Shown here: positions 15,683-25,624 of the stretch, one piece after another | Layout: each line of letters starts with the position of its first letter | Position numbering within the stretch: the stretch's first letter is position 1 | Assembly: GCA_002887195.1 (NCBI GenBank) | Contig: PJAB01000411.1 | Coordinates: forward strand, 1-27,464 | Reading direction: 5' to 3' | Length of the DNA stretch: 27,464 nucleotides | Origin: Chrysochromulina parva | Lineage: Eukaryota; Haptophyta; Prymnesiales; Chrysochromulinaceae | Notes under the pieces: generated by a model | Seen by the model: only the letters and a program-made list of their open reading frames with translations | What the model was told of the DNA's origin: nothing | Databases searched by the model: none | Position numbers and translations under genes: made by a program

Positions 15683-17760
15683 ATGGCGTTTGCGCCGCTG
15701 GTCCTCGCCTCGCTCACCTTTGCCACCCGACACGCTGCGCCTGCGGCAAATGGAGGCCGACCTGCATTGGCTTCGGCCGCTCTCGCACTCTATCGCCTAC
15801 GGGGCGGCTCTGCGGTGGTAGAGGCGAGCTGGCTGTCAGTCCTGCCTCCGATTGTGGCGCTAGGCGCGTCGGTGGCGCTTAAGCAGGTGATTGTCGCGCT
15901 GATACTTGGCGTGTGGACGGGCGGCATGGTCATTCATCGCGGCAAGCCCGCGCTCTCGCTGCTGCGCGTCTTCGACCGGTACATGGTACGAGCCCTCGCG
16001 GATGCCGAGCACGCTGGTGTGCTCCTGTTCACGCTGCTGCTCGGCGGCACGATTGGGATCGTGCAACGTGCGGGTGGCGGGCTGGGGCTCGCGCGGCTGC
16101 TGTCGGTCTACATGACCTCGGCGATGCGCGGCCTCTGCTCCGCGTGGGCGCTCTGCTGCATGATCTTCTTCGATGACTACTCTTCAGTGCTCATCGTGGG
16201 CAGCTCACTCCGCCCGGTACTCCAAACCGTTGGCGTCGCTCCCGAGCGCCTTGCGATGATCGTGCACACGATGGGCGTGGTACTCGCCTCGATGTCGCCC
16301 ATCTCCTCGTGGATCGGGCTCCAGCTCGGCTACGTGGCGGGGGTGTACAAGCAGATTGGGTCGTCCGCCGACCCCTTTCTGCAGACGATGGGCACATTGC
16401 CCTATCGCTTCTTCCCGTGCCTCATGTTCATCATGATCCCACTGCTGCTCGTGATGCGCAAGGACCTCGGCCCCATGGCCACGTACCCCCTGCCCCGCGC
16501 GAGCATCAAGCCCTCAACGTCAGTGGTGGGCCGTCCGAACGACTCGCTCGAGGCTGCCGACGCTCCCTCCGATGGCCTCCTCGGCGCTGGGCAGGCGGGC
16601 GAGGGCCTCTCGTATCAGGGGGCGCTCAAGACGGCGCCCACGCCGGACGACACGCTCGGCTCCGGCCCGCTCTCGCCAAAGGCGGGAGTTCCCCACAGGG
16701 CCATCAACGCTCTCTTGCCGTTTGGCACGATCGCCGTCGCCACGTTTGGAGGGATGCTGCTCGACGGCGCGGTAAAGCTCCGAGCCAAGGCGGCCGGCGC
16801 GGCCGGCGCGGCGCCGCTGACGCTCGTCGCGATCCTGGGCGAGAGCGACTCGATCGCGGCGCTCATCTGGGCTAGCACCGTCGGGTGGCTCGTGTCGATG
16901 GCCTTGGTACTCACCCAGGGCGTGCTCACCTTGACGGAGGCGATGGACGCGTGGATCGAAGGGATGAAGGACGTCCTCGCGCCTACGATCGTGCTGCTTC
17001 TCGCGTGGGGACTCGGTGACGTACTCAAAGAGGCCAAGGCGGCCGAGTTCATCGCGGGCGCACTCCAATCGTCCATTCCCAGATGGTCACTACCCGCTTT
17101 GATCTGCGTCCTCGCCCACCTCATCTCGTACGCATGCGGCTCCTCTTTTGGGACGATGGGGATCATCCTTCCTCTCGTGGGGCCGTTAGCGACGCAGCTC
17201 GGCGGCGACGATCCCGCATTCCTGCGCCACTGCATAGCGTCCGTGCTCGGCGGCGCCACATTCGGCAACCTATGCTCGCCGATCTCGGATACGAGCATCC
17301 TCACCGTCCTAGCGACCAAGTACGACCCGCCACGCGTTCACACCTGCCGCGCGTTCACACCTGCCACGCGCGTTCACACCTTGCCTCTAAGAGTGCCCGC
17401 TGAGTGCCTCCGAATGCCTCTGATCGCCTCCGATGGCTCTGGTGGCCTCCGATAACCTCTGATAACCTCTGGTGGCCTCTGGTAGCCTCTGGTGGCCTCC
17501 CCCATCAGGTGCGACCTGCAGGCTGTTGGCCCTCTGATGACCACGGATGACCCCTGAGTGCCTCCCCCATCAGGTGCGACCTGCAGGCCCACGTAGCGAC
17601 CATGACGCCGTACTCGCTTCTTGCGGCCTCCCTTGGGCTTGGGCTCTGCTCCGTCCCCGTCGGTCTCGGCTGGTACGGGCCACTCACCGCGCTCGCTCTT
17701 TCGACGGTCGCGATGGCAGCCATCATCCACGTGTACGGTGTGGCGCCGCCGACGGCTTGA
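15683..17760 (+). CDS. NhaC-family Na+/H+ antiporter
   Basis: Two exons, 15683..17319 and 17574..17760, give 607 aa; the splice AA|GTACGA ... CATCAG|GTGCG restores the family sequence SDTSILTVLATKCDLQAHVATMTPY. About 11-12 membrane helices are visible, with conserved motifs FFDDYSSVLIVGSS, SSWIGLQLGY, SYACGSSFGTMGIILPL and GNLCSPISDTS. A Glu-Ser-Asp loop lies in the second half. I chose ATG 15683 over 15611 because it opens a signal-like peptide (MAFAPLVLASLTFATR). An LRGG motif follows soon after, so the protein enters the secretory route or an organelle. It should exchange Na+ for H+ across that membrane. The middle loop (about residues 270-345) is Ser/Gly/Pro-rich and variable. The intron is repeat-filled and its acceptor is duplicated. 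Confidence 0.88.
17341..17508 (+). repeat. NhaC intron repeats: 17-19 bp and 10-bp tandem arrays
   Basis: The intron (17320-17573, 254 nt) opens with three copies of a GCGTTCACACCTGCC-like unit (about 17335-17391), then about ten 10-bp units of the form YGRTGGCCTC (about 17401-17500), ending in CCCCCATCAG. Unit variants include TGATCGCCTC, CGATAACCTC and TGGTAGCCTC. Confidence 0.8.
17495..17588 (+). repeat. 29-bp duplication of the NhaC intron/exon junction
   Basis: A perfect 29-bp repeat (17495-17523 and 17560-17588) begins GCCTCCCCCATCAG and continues into GTGCGACCTGCAGGC, which codes for Cys-Asp-Leu-Gln. The downstream copy leads into the last exon; the upstream copy leads to a stop unless a further 65-nt GC-AG intron (17522-17586) is removed. 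Both routes give the same mRNA. Confidence 0.85.
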
Positions 17761-18700
17761 GATGGTGCTCGATGGCCCGTTTATGGCCCGTTGGGACCGT
17801 CGCATGCACGCAGCAGCATGGGTGGGCGCTGAGGTGGGCGCTGGGCGCTGAGGTGGGCGCTGGGCGGTGCACGGGATGGCATCGGGCACGGCGCACGCGG
17901 CACGACACCATGCCGTGTGCGTGGGGTGTGATGCAGCGGGCGCGGAGTCGTGTGGGTACGCGCGGGGCCGCACCAGGTATCACGCACAGACACGCTCATG
18001 CATGCGTCGAGCATGCGGCGGTCCTAGTCGGTCCTAGTCGGTCCAGCGAGACGATCGATGCCCAGACGGTGCCGGTCCTCCCGGATGCCGTGTGGGTCTG
18101 CGGACGAAACGATGCCGGTCCATTCTGTCGTCGCGTATGGGGCGGACGGAACACGTCCGGCGGGTGGCTATCTCTCAGGGTATCCGCTATAATAATTTAT
18201 CCGTCGTCTTTCCGAATTCGCCTTAGCGTTAGCCGGACGGTCGCCGTTACGCGGGCTTGACCGCGACGACGAACGGGGGCGGTCCGGAGACGCGTGGTCC
18301 GTCGTCTACGCCACTCCAGAGCGCTCAGACCTCGCGCCGCGCCCGGCGCCTCGCGCCGACACAGCGGAGTCGACGGTGCGCGGCACCGGAACGATCATAC
18401 TACGATATACGTCGCACGAGTACAGCGTCTCCAATGGACGAGCGGTGTTAACGTCCGCGAGGGCGCGGCACTAGCACTACGGTCCCAGAGGTGTGCACAC
18501 TGCGGCAATGTCTCGCCAGACCCCCCCGCGGGCGGGGACCCACCCGCGAGAGAGCCGGCGTGGGAGCTGCGTGGGAGCTGCGTGGGAGCTGCGTGGGAGA
18601 TGCCATCTCCCACATGCCCAGACGGTATGGTTCTCTACACTACTTTGGTCCCCTGCTTCTCTACACACCGAGTTCTCGGACGCGCTTGTGCTTGGCGCGC
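17761..18700. other. Convergent intergenic region with short local repeats
   Basis: About 940 bp between the antiporter and hydrolase stops. It holds minisatellite patches: GGTGGGCGCTGA-type units (17821-17865), a doubled GTCCTAGTCG (18023-18042) and three GTGGGAGCTGC units (18560-18595) ending in a GGGAGATGCCATCTCCC palindrome. An AT pocket with TATAATAATTTAT lies near 18187. No coding sequence is supported. Confidence 0.45.
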
Positions 18701-21162
18701 TCAGACCGCATCGATGTGGCCTGGGGCCGCTAGGAAGACCCACACGTTGCCCGAGGTGGCCGTCAGTCGGCGGCGCATGCAAGCTCGCCGGCGCGTGGTT
18801 ACGATCTCCGCGAGGTCATCCACGATGAAGGCGTTGAGATTGAAGTAGCTATGGCGCAGCTCGTGCACATTCGAATCGAGCGTCGAGGTGTCGACGACGT
18901 CGAGGGCGAGGTACTCGACGGGCAGCTCGATGCGCAGCTGCTTCCACTCATCGAGAGCCCGGGCTGACGCCGTCTCGCGCTCCTGGCGCTCACGGAACAT
19001 TCGGTACGGGTACCTGATGAGGGAGGCCATCAGGGGCAATGAGGGGGCCATCGGGGAGGGGAAGGGACCTAACGAGGGGGGTCATCACGGGTAACCTACC
19101 TCCCAAGCGGATTGCGCGTCGCAATGTCGGGCACGAAGGGCAGGCACGCCGAGAGGTGGCTGATGAACTTGCTGTAGAAGAGCGCCATGTCATGCGTGTC
19201 GGCGTACACGGTGATGTGCTGGCAGATGCTCGCGAGCAGCGGATAGCTCGTGTCCACGAACGTCTCAAGAGGCGAATCCGCGTTGAGCAGGATGCAGGAC
19301 GCCAGCTTGGCATTGCGCGACGCGAAGAGGTTGACAAGGTCGGGCAGAGCATTGAAGAAGAGCTGCGAGCCCATCGAGTGCACGAGCACGTGGATCTGGT
19401 CGATGCCCGCGTCCTCGAGCACACTCCGAAAGAACTCGCACACGTGCGCGCGCATGCAGGCCGACCGGGCGAGCTCCTCCGCCAATGGGTACGTGAGGCC
19501 GACACCGTTGGGCCACGCGAAGATGAGCGGCTTGATGTGCGCGGGGAAGGCACCCAAGGCAAGCAGTTGGGCCACGGCGGACGCGATCACGTCCGAGCTC
19601 GCGTTGAATCCGGGAATCCAGATCAGAGCCTCCTGCGCCGCGCCGCCGCGCCGCCAGCCCCCCTCGACACGCAGGCAGGGCGTCCCTCCTGAACCCTCCT
19701 CTACCGGTACGATCGAGATCGTCGCACTGGCCGCGAGCTCGACCGAGGCGGCGCGATGGCCAGCGACATGCAATTGGTGCGGCGCCGCTGCCAGGCTCAC
19801 CACCACTGACTGCAGGCCGCGCTCGCACCCGGCATGCCCGCTCGTGCTCCCGGCCGCCGCCGCCGCCGCCGAGGCCGCCCCCGAGGCCACCCCCGAGGTC
19901 ACCCCCGAGGTCACCCCGTTCGCGAGGCACGCCGTATCGGCGCAGTCGCCAATGTGCATGAGCTGCCGGACAGCCCAGTTGGCGTCGCGCTCTTCGAACG
20001 GGGCGTGCAGCGTGGCGCAGGGCAGCCCCTTGATCCAATGGCCCGCCACAGAGACCTCGACACTGACCACCCCCCATCGGAGTCGCTCCGCAACTTGGGG
20101 CACCCATGTCTTTGTGTTCCACGCCGACGCCGCCATAGAGCCAACGGCGACACGTAGGGTGGTGAACGCGCAGCCCGTGCGGAGCTCCAACGAGCGGAAG
20201 GGGCCGACGGGCAGCCCGTGCTGCCAGTAACCGCTCAGCCGCTCCCCGTACTTGGCGGTATCGGTCCACGTGCCCCAGCCGTGCGGCACCAGCAAGCCGC
20301 GGTCGTCGTAGCCGAGCTCGCCCTCGTACGAAAAGTGGCGGTACTTGCGGCAGCAGTCGGGCCACGGCAGAAAAGAGCACACCCGCAGCGGCGCGTACGT
20401 GAACTCGAGGCGCTCGGTCACCACTCCGTCCGCCGCCGTTCGCTGCGAATGCCGGTTGACCCGCGTGATCGACCAGAGTTTGCTCACGCCGCGGCACCGG
20501 CCGAGGCAGCTGATGAGGCGTGGGTAGATGTGATAGACGCCGAAGAAGATGAGGATGGTGAGGAGGACCAGGCTGATCGTGACGGAGGCGATCACCAGCT
20601 GGAAGAAATCCTGCCCAAAGTCGGCGAACAGCGTCGCGAACGGCAGCCACTCGCTCAGCCACGGGGTCAGACCGGTAGGGGTTGGCTGATCGCCAATGAT
20701 GAGGGCGAGTCCGGTGCCGCACAGCAGCCACGCCAAGCACCAGCGCACGACGGCGTAGGTGCGCATCGCGATCCACACCACGGCGAGGATGAGCACGAAG
20801 TATACAAACGTCGGCGTCGACTTAAAGATGGACACGCGCAGCTCGAGGTCTGCGAAGCCGCCCTGCAGCCCCACAAACCCCACGCCGATGCTCATGTAGG
20901 CGATGATCCACATCGCGCGGAAGAGGTTTGGCATGGGGGTTTTGCGCCGGCCGCCCAGCTGCCGACGCAGCCGGCGCTGCGCCATGGCGCTAAACGTCGG
21001 CTCGATGTCGACGATGCGCCCGAGACTGAGCGCGTGCAATCCCTGGAGCTGCAGCGCGTCGTGCACGTCGTCCGGCACAAGCTCGCCACTGTGCTCGGCC
21101 CCCAGCAGAGTCTGCTTGATTGCATTTAGCGGGCCACCGCTCGGCCCAGCTTCGCCGCCCAT
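18701..21162 (-). CDS. Membrane protein with MORN-like repeats and C-terminal DUF900-type alpha/beta hydrolase
   Basis: Two exons, 21162..19100 and 19013..18701, join at GGGAG|GTAGGT ... CATCAG|GTACCC into a 791-aa protein (NPLGRYPYRMFRERQE across the junction). The frame is open upstream to a GTG, but ATG 21162 is the first Met. N-terminal half: membrane helices near 82-100, 119-135, 140-157 and 184-208. Next comes a MORN-like stretch with YEGELGYDDRGLLVPHGWGTW and GYWQHGLPVGPF. From about 520 lies a hydrolase: VLIWIPGFNASSD, IFAWPNG, then HVLVHSMGSQLFFNAL with nucleophile S596 in GxSxG-like HSMGS. A C-terminal RHSYF likely gives the catalytic His. An esterase or lipase role at a membrane is inferred; substrate unknown. 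A Gly/Ser/Thr/Ala repeat (GVTSGVTSGVASG) sits in the linker. Confidence 0.8.
19014..19099 (-). other. Hydrolase intron carrying the shared 10-bp unit
   Basis: GT-AG intron of 86 nt. Sense-strand content includes CGTGATGACC, CCCGATGGCC, CCCTGATGGC and the 3' end CTCCCTCATCAG. Its last 18 nt plus two exon bases match the first NhaC acceptor copy at 18 of 20 positions. Confidence 0.75.
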
Positions 21163-21473
21163 CGTCCACGCCGCGAGCGTGCACGACGGAAGTTCCGCCC
21201 GGGATTCGTCCGCGGTCGTCCTGTCTCTCCATGTTTCGTCGTTGAGTGACCGCACAATTTGTTTGTGGCACCTCCTCCAACATAAACCCGCGTGGACAGC
21301 CGCCACGACACGCACTCACGCACAGACGAAATGGTACACTGCGCGGTGGGCGAGGCCGCACCATCCAGTGGGGCGAGTCGCCCCACACTTCGCCACGGGC
21401 ACGCCGCCTCGGCCCCTTGCCCCCAGGGCGTTGGCGGGAGCGGGGTAGCTTACGTGCATCGACGAGCCCGGAA
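21163..21473 (-). promoter_or_regulatory. Region between the ClpX stop and the hydrolase start
   Basis: 311 bp that should hold the ClpX 3' end and the hydrolase promoter and 5' leader. The open plus-strand frames crossing it are antisense shadows of the neighbouring genes. Confidence 0.35.
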
Positions 21474-23452
21474 TCAGGCGACAGCCGCGACGGGCTCGTC
21501 GTCCTCAGTCTTGTCGGCGCACGTGCCGCACGACTGGACACCACAGTCCCGCCCCTCTGCGTGCGCCACGGGGTCAGGGAAGAGCCGAGGCAGCTTGCCC
21601 TGCAGGATAGTCTCCTCGGTGACGAGGACGTGGCTCACCCCCTGCGCCCTCCAAGTGGGCAGATGGTACATGGCGTCATTGAGGGCGACCTCGACTATCG
21701 AGCGCAGGCCGCGCGCGCCCGTCTTTTGCTCGTCAGCCTTGGCCGCCACTGCGTGCACTGCCGCCGTCGTGAAATGCAGCTCCACCCCATCAGCCTCGAA
21801 GAGCGCACAGTACTGCTTGAGGAGGGCATTGCGAGGCACGGTCATCACGTGGACCATCTGCTCTCTGGTGAGCGCGCGCAGCTTGGCGAGCACTGGGAAA
21901 CGGCCAACGAACTCGGGCAGGAAGCCGTAGCTGATCAAGTCGCTCACTTGCAGCGCCGACGACCCGAGCTGCGAGTCCTGCGCCTTGGCCTTGGCCGCTG
22001 CGCGCGCGCTATCGGATGTGAGGGGCGCGTCGAAGCCGATGGCCGTGTCCTTCTTGCGGTCGGCTACGATGCGCTGCAGGCCGGTGAAGGCGCCGCCGCA
22101 GATGAAGAGGATGTTGGTCGTATCGATCGCCACGTGCTCGGCGCGCGGGTTCTTGCGCCCGCCGCGCTCTGGCACGTTCACCACCGTCCCCTCGAGCATC
22201 TTGAGCAGCGCTTGCTGCACGCCCTCGCCGGACACGTCCCGCGTCATCGCGATGGCATCCATCTTGCGCGCGAGCTTGTCGATCTCGTCAATGTACACGA
22301 TACCCACCTGCGTCGCCTCCAGATTCCGCCCCGAGTTCTCGTACAGCTTGTGTAGCACTGACTCGACGTCCTCGCCCACGTAGCCCGCCTGCGTGAGGCC
22401 ATCAGTGGCCATCAGTGGCCATCAGTGGCCATCAGTGGCCATCAGTGGCCATCAGTGGCCACCGGTGGCCATCGGTGGCCATCGGTGGCCATCGGTGGCT
22501 ATCAGTGACCATCAGTGACCATCAGTGCCAATCAGTGCCAATCAGTGCCAATCAGTGCCAATCAGTAGCCCGCCTGCGTGAGGCAGGTCGCGTCGGCGAT
22601 GGCGAAGGGCACGTCGACGAGGCGCGCGAGGGTGCGAGCCAGGAGAGTCTTGCCCGAGCCGGTCGGGCCGAGCAGAAGGATGTTCGACTTGTCGATCTCG
22701 AGAGGCTCCGCCGGCGGCCGATCGATCGAGGCGAGCTCCATGGCCGTTGAGAACGCCTCCGCCCCGAGACCCTCGACCATCGGAGCCGGCATCGCGCTCT
22801 TGGCCGCGGGCGCGGGGGCGCTCGCGGCGCGGCCGCTGCCATCGTCCACGGGCGTGGGCTTCGACAGGATGCGCAGCCGCTTGTAGTGGTTGAACACCGC
22901 GACGGACAGCACACGCTTCGTGTCGTCCTGCCCGATGACGAACCGGTCGAGTTCGCTCTTGAAGACCTCGGGTGGCGGGATGTTGTCGGCCGCGAACGAG
23001 CCGTTCGGCTTGGGCTTGGCCGCGCCGGCCGGCGCCGGCATGGGCGAGCTCGCATCGACCGACGTCCCGAGTGCGCCAGCCATGACGCTGCTTGCCGTCC
23101 ACGAGCGGGACAGACGCGTCCCCGATGCCGCGTCATGCCCGATGACGCCGCGCTTGTCGCTGGCCGAGGTCGAGTAAATCTCACGGCAGTCGACGCAACC
23201 CCACAGCGGCGAGTCCTGCAGCCAGAATTTGGTCAACGGCACCGCGCATCTCGGGCAGTTGTACGCCGAGGAGCTGTGACCGCCGTGACCGCCGTGACCG
23301 CCAACGGGACCATGGCCGCCGCCGCCGCCGCCACCACCTCCGCCGCTACCGCCCGAGGACGCGAAGATGGCCCGCCCAGACCGCAGACCGCGCGCACGGA
23401 AGGCGACGCCGACGCCCGGAACCCGGCCAGACCGAAGCGGCCGAATCCTCAT
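21474..23452 (-). CDS. clpX: ClpX, ATP-dependent Clp protease ATPase subunit (organellar)
   Basis: Two exons, 23452..22574 and 22388..21474, give 597 aa. An N-terminal Arg-rich presequence without acidic residues suggests mitochondrial (or plastid) import. A Gly/His-rich spacer follows, then a zinc finger with C66, C69, C86 and C89. The AAA+ module has Walker A GPTGSGKT (262-269), pore loop GYVG (295-298), Walker B VYIDEID (324-330), arginine finger R456 (FVGRFPVL) and sensor 2 GARGLR (517-522). The IGF tripeptide at 410-412 is the ClpP-docking loop, so it should feed unfolded proteins to ClpP. The C-terminus has an extra Cys/acidic tail. The intron interrupts the codons just before GYVG and has GC-AG ends inside a duplicated exon segment. 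Confidence 0.93.
22380..22584 (-). repeat. Perfect 20-bp exon direct repeats bounding the ClpX intron
   Basis: GTAGCCCGCCTGCGTGAGGC occurs at 22380-22399 and 22565-22584. In sense it encodes Leu-Thr-Gln-Ala-Gly-Tyr. Only one copy can remain in the protein. The sole AG in the repeat places the splice as CGCAG|GCGGGC ... CGCAG|GCGGGC, a GC-AG intron exactly one repeat period (185 nt) long. Confidence 0.9.
22401..22560 (-). repeat. 16-copy 10-bp tandem repeat filling the ClpX intron
   Basis: Sixteen exact-register 10-bp units, plus-strand ATCAGTGGCC with variants ACCGGTGGCC, ATCGGTGGCC, ATCAGTGACC and ATCAGTGCCA. In the sense (minus) direction each is CACTGATGGC-like. Variants are clustered in blocks, the pattern left by slippage or unequal exchange. 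It makes up nearly all of the 185-nt intron (22389-22573). Confidence 0.95.
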
Positions 23453-24021
23453 AGTCCCCCTCGATTTTCATCGAAGATCCGTTGCCGCACGGCAATTTCT
23501 GAAATTGACGAACCTCGTCGAAGCGATCGCGGAAGAAACTAACATGACTCTCCCGTTTCACAGTCCTTTATCTGTGTTCCTCCTCTCCAATGTTGACCCT
23601 TTTCCAGCTTCGGAAGGTATTATAAGGTGTCACCGGGTGTCATCAGTCTGGATGAACCCCGGACCGTTGGCCGTTTTACTTGTGGGAAACTTGTGGGGGC
23701 CGCTCGTAGGCGGGTTTTTCAAGCGAACCGCCCTCTGCCAAGATGGTCGCCCGCCTCGCTAGGTACGGTCCGGTTAGGACAAAAGACCAACTTTTCTAGA
23801 TTGAAGAGATAATATTGTAAAACCCGTCGGGGCCCGTCGCCCGTCGGCGTCGCGTGCCGCGCGTTGTACGCGCGTTGGCGACTGTGGGTCCGTGGCTGCC
23901 CAAGACACAAGAGCCCAACCCATCTTCGCTTCAAGAAGACATCCGATGAGCACCCCCCTGCGATATCGCTATGTGAGCTGACATGAGCAGATGAGCTGAT
24001 CGAGTGAGCTGACAGCTGAGC
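23453..24021. other. Region between methyltransferase stop and ClpX start
   Basis: About 570 bp, more AT-rich than the genes, that should contain the ClpX promoter and 5' leader and the methyltransferase 3' end. A run of GAGCTGA-type repeats lies at about 23974-24020, and an AT pocket (GATAATATTGTAAAA) near 23808. I found no protein or RNA gene. Confidence 0.4.
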
Positions 24022-25556
24022 TCACGGTCGAGATGAACGCCCCATGATGAGGTCTCTTGTTGACGCGAAGAAGCTCCGATCCTTTTCGTCGCGACTCCTT
24101 GTGTGAGAGCGAGAGGCCTCAACGGCCGGGGAGGTGCGGTTCCACTGCGCGCCGAACCTCTTTTCAGCAGCACTCGGCGGTTCGATGATGATGACCGAAG
24201 GGTTGATCCGCCGCAGCTGCTCGCCAATCTCATGGTTGTACGAGCCTTGACGTAGGACGACGCGTGGCGAGCGCAGCCCGGCGATTGCGGCGGGTGCCCT
24301 CACCCAGAGGGAAGTGCCATAAAGACGAGCGTCCACCTTCTCAAAGTTGTTGTCAAGAACGCACGCAAAGGAGGACGCGGGCAGGCCGGCCGCGAGCAGG
24401 AACTGGCTGCCGACGTGTGCGGCGTACAAAAAGTTTAGCGATCGATCCGGACTCAGCTGGGCAGCGGCTGCCGCGGCGTCGGCCATCAGATCGTCGTGCC
24501 AACGGCGCGCGATCATTCGCGCCTCGCGGAAATAGTTAGGCGGATCGCTCAGCCGACCGATGGGTCCCTCACCCTTCGAGACGAGCTTGCTCACGTAGAA
24601 GATCGAGTGCCGGCCGCCAAACGGTGTCTTCGAGACAATCTGGAACCCGTGCCGCGTCAACAGCCAGTCCACCCACCCCTCGCTGAGCATCATCGTATGC
24701 TCAAAGTGGAGGCACGGGGCGCCGGCCCGCGCGAGCTCGAAGAGGTTTGGCACCGAGAAGACGTGATGACTGTGTAACGACATCACCTGACATTGTGTAA
24801 CGACATGTGTAACGGCACTGTAGTGGTTAGTCAGGTCAAGGGGCTGGGGTAAGGTGCATTGTGTAACGACATCACCTGACGCAGCTTCCGAAAGAACGCG
24901 TTCGGGTCGTAGATGTGCTCGAGTGTATGACTGTGCACTACAATGTCGACCGTGGGCGGCAGCACAGTCACGTCCTCGATGAAGAGCTTGATCACCGTCA
25001 GCGAGGGCATTGAGAAGAGCCCCAGCGGGTTTGGGTCGATCATCGTCCAGGATGAGACAGCGTCCGAGAAGAGCAGCTTCATCGCCAGGTAACCATGCCC
25101 ACCGCCAATCTCCACCACGTGACGGGGCTTGAGACTCGCAATGAGCCTTGCAAACAAGTCGTGATGGCGCTTCCAGATGCCGCCGACGACTCCGTTGTGC
25201 TGCTGCAGGTAGACATATTGCAAGGGTACAAGAGGGTGGAGCTGCACCATGCCCGTCACAGATGATATGTACCATGTCATATCAGCCAGCACGTCGTTGC
25301 TCTCCTTCTGCTCCTTTGGCGCGACGCCCATGTAGGTCGGCATCGACGGGAGGGTGAACAGCTTCAGCAGCGTGTTATTTTCTCCGGTGAGGACGTCATA
25401 TTCGCGTGGAATCATGCGCTGCACGGGCACACTGAGCTGCGCACTTGCATGATGGATGCGAGCATGTGCTAGCAAGAGGACCATGGCCCCTCGTGCACAG
25501 GGGGGCAACCATCGTCGCCGATGTCGGAAGCGTTGGGGCTCTGGGACGCACAGCAT
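24022..25556 (-). CDS. SAM-dependent C-methyltransferase-like protein (sugar C-methyltransferase fold)
   Basis: Two exons, 25556..24876 and 24786..24022, join in phase 0 at CGTCAG|GTGATG ... TGTCAG|GTGATG into 481 aa (FFRKLRQ then VMSLHSHHVF). The SAM-binding motif is VVEIGGGHGY (147-156), followed by an acidic strand end (MIDPN) and SHTLEHIYDP (209-218). The C-terminal half resembles the extra domain of NDP-sugar C-methyltransferases, with FACVLDNNFEKVDARLYGTS and GSYNHEIGEQLRRINPSVIIIEP. The N-terminal Cys zinc site typical of that family is not seen. Met25 would begin a signal-like stretch (MVLLLAHARIHHASAQ), so the start may be 25484. It is divergent from the tubulin acetyltransferase with only 68 bp between ATGs. 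Substrate is unknown; a nucleotide sugar is inferred. Confidence 0.75.
24771..24880 (-). repeat. Perfect 21-bp direct repeats bounding the methyltransferase intron
   Basis: TGTGTAACGACATCACCTGAC-type sequence occurs at 24771-24791 and 24860-24880, with a partial third copy between them. In sense both copies contain CAG|GTGATG, so the donor and acceptor are duplicates of one exon site. The intron (24787-24875) is 89 nt, exactly the repeat spacing. Confidence 0.9.
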
Positions 25557-25624
25557 GGGTCTGCTGAACGCAAGCGCGAACGAGCCCGGTACAACGCCCG
25601 GATGCTCGAAATCGCTTTTTTAGC
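25557..25624. promoter_or_regulatory. Very short divergent promoter (methyltransferase / tubulin acetyltransferase)
   Basis: 68 bp between two divergent ATGs. If the methyltransferase starts at its second Met (25484) the gap is 140 bp. No TATA-like element is visible; it probably acts as a shared bidirectional promoter. Confidence 0.4.

Noticed and set aside
20218..22355. Plus-strand frames of about 300 and 370 codons
   Set aside because: Antisense shadows of the hydrolase and ClpX genes; rich in His, Arg, Gln and Glu with no domain.
22401..22560. Regular 10-bp repeats resembling a small CRISPR-like array
   Set aside because: Units are directly adjacent with no unique spacers, the period is 10 bp, and the array lies in an intron of a eukaryotic ClpX gene.
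21474..23452. ClpX as a broken gene (frame interrupted by a stop at the repeat)
   Set aside because: The stop lies in the repeat-filled insert; removing one repeat period restores the exact ClpX sequence through the GYVG loop, so an intron explains it better than a pseudogene.
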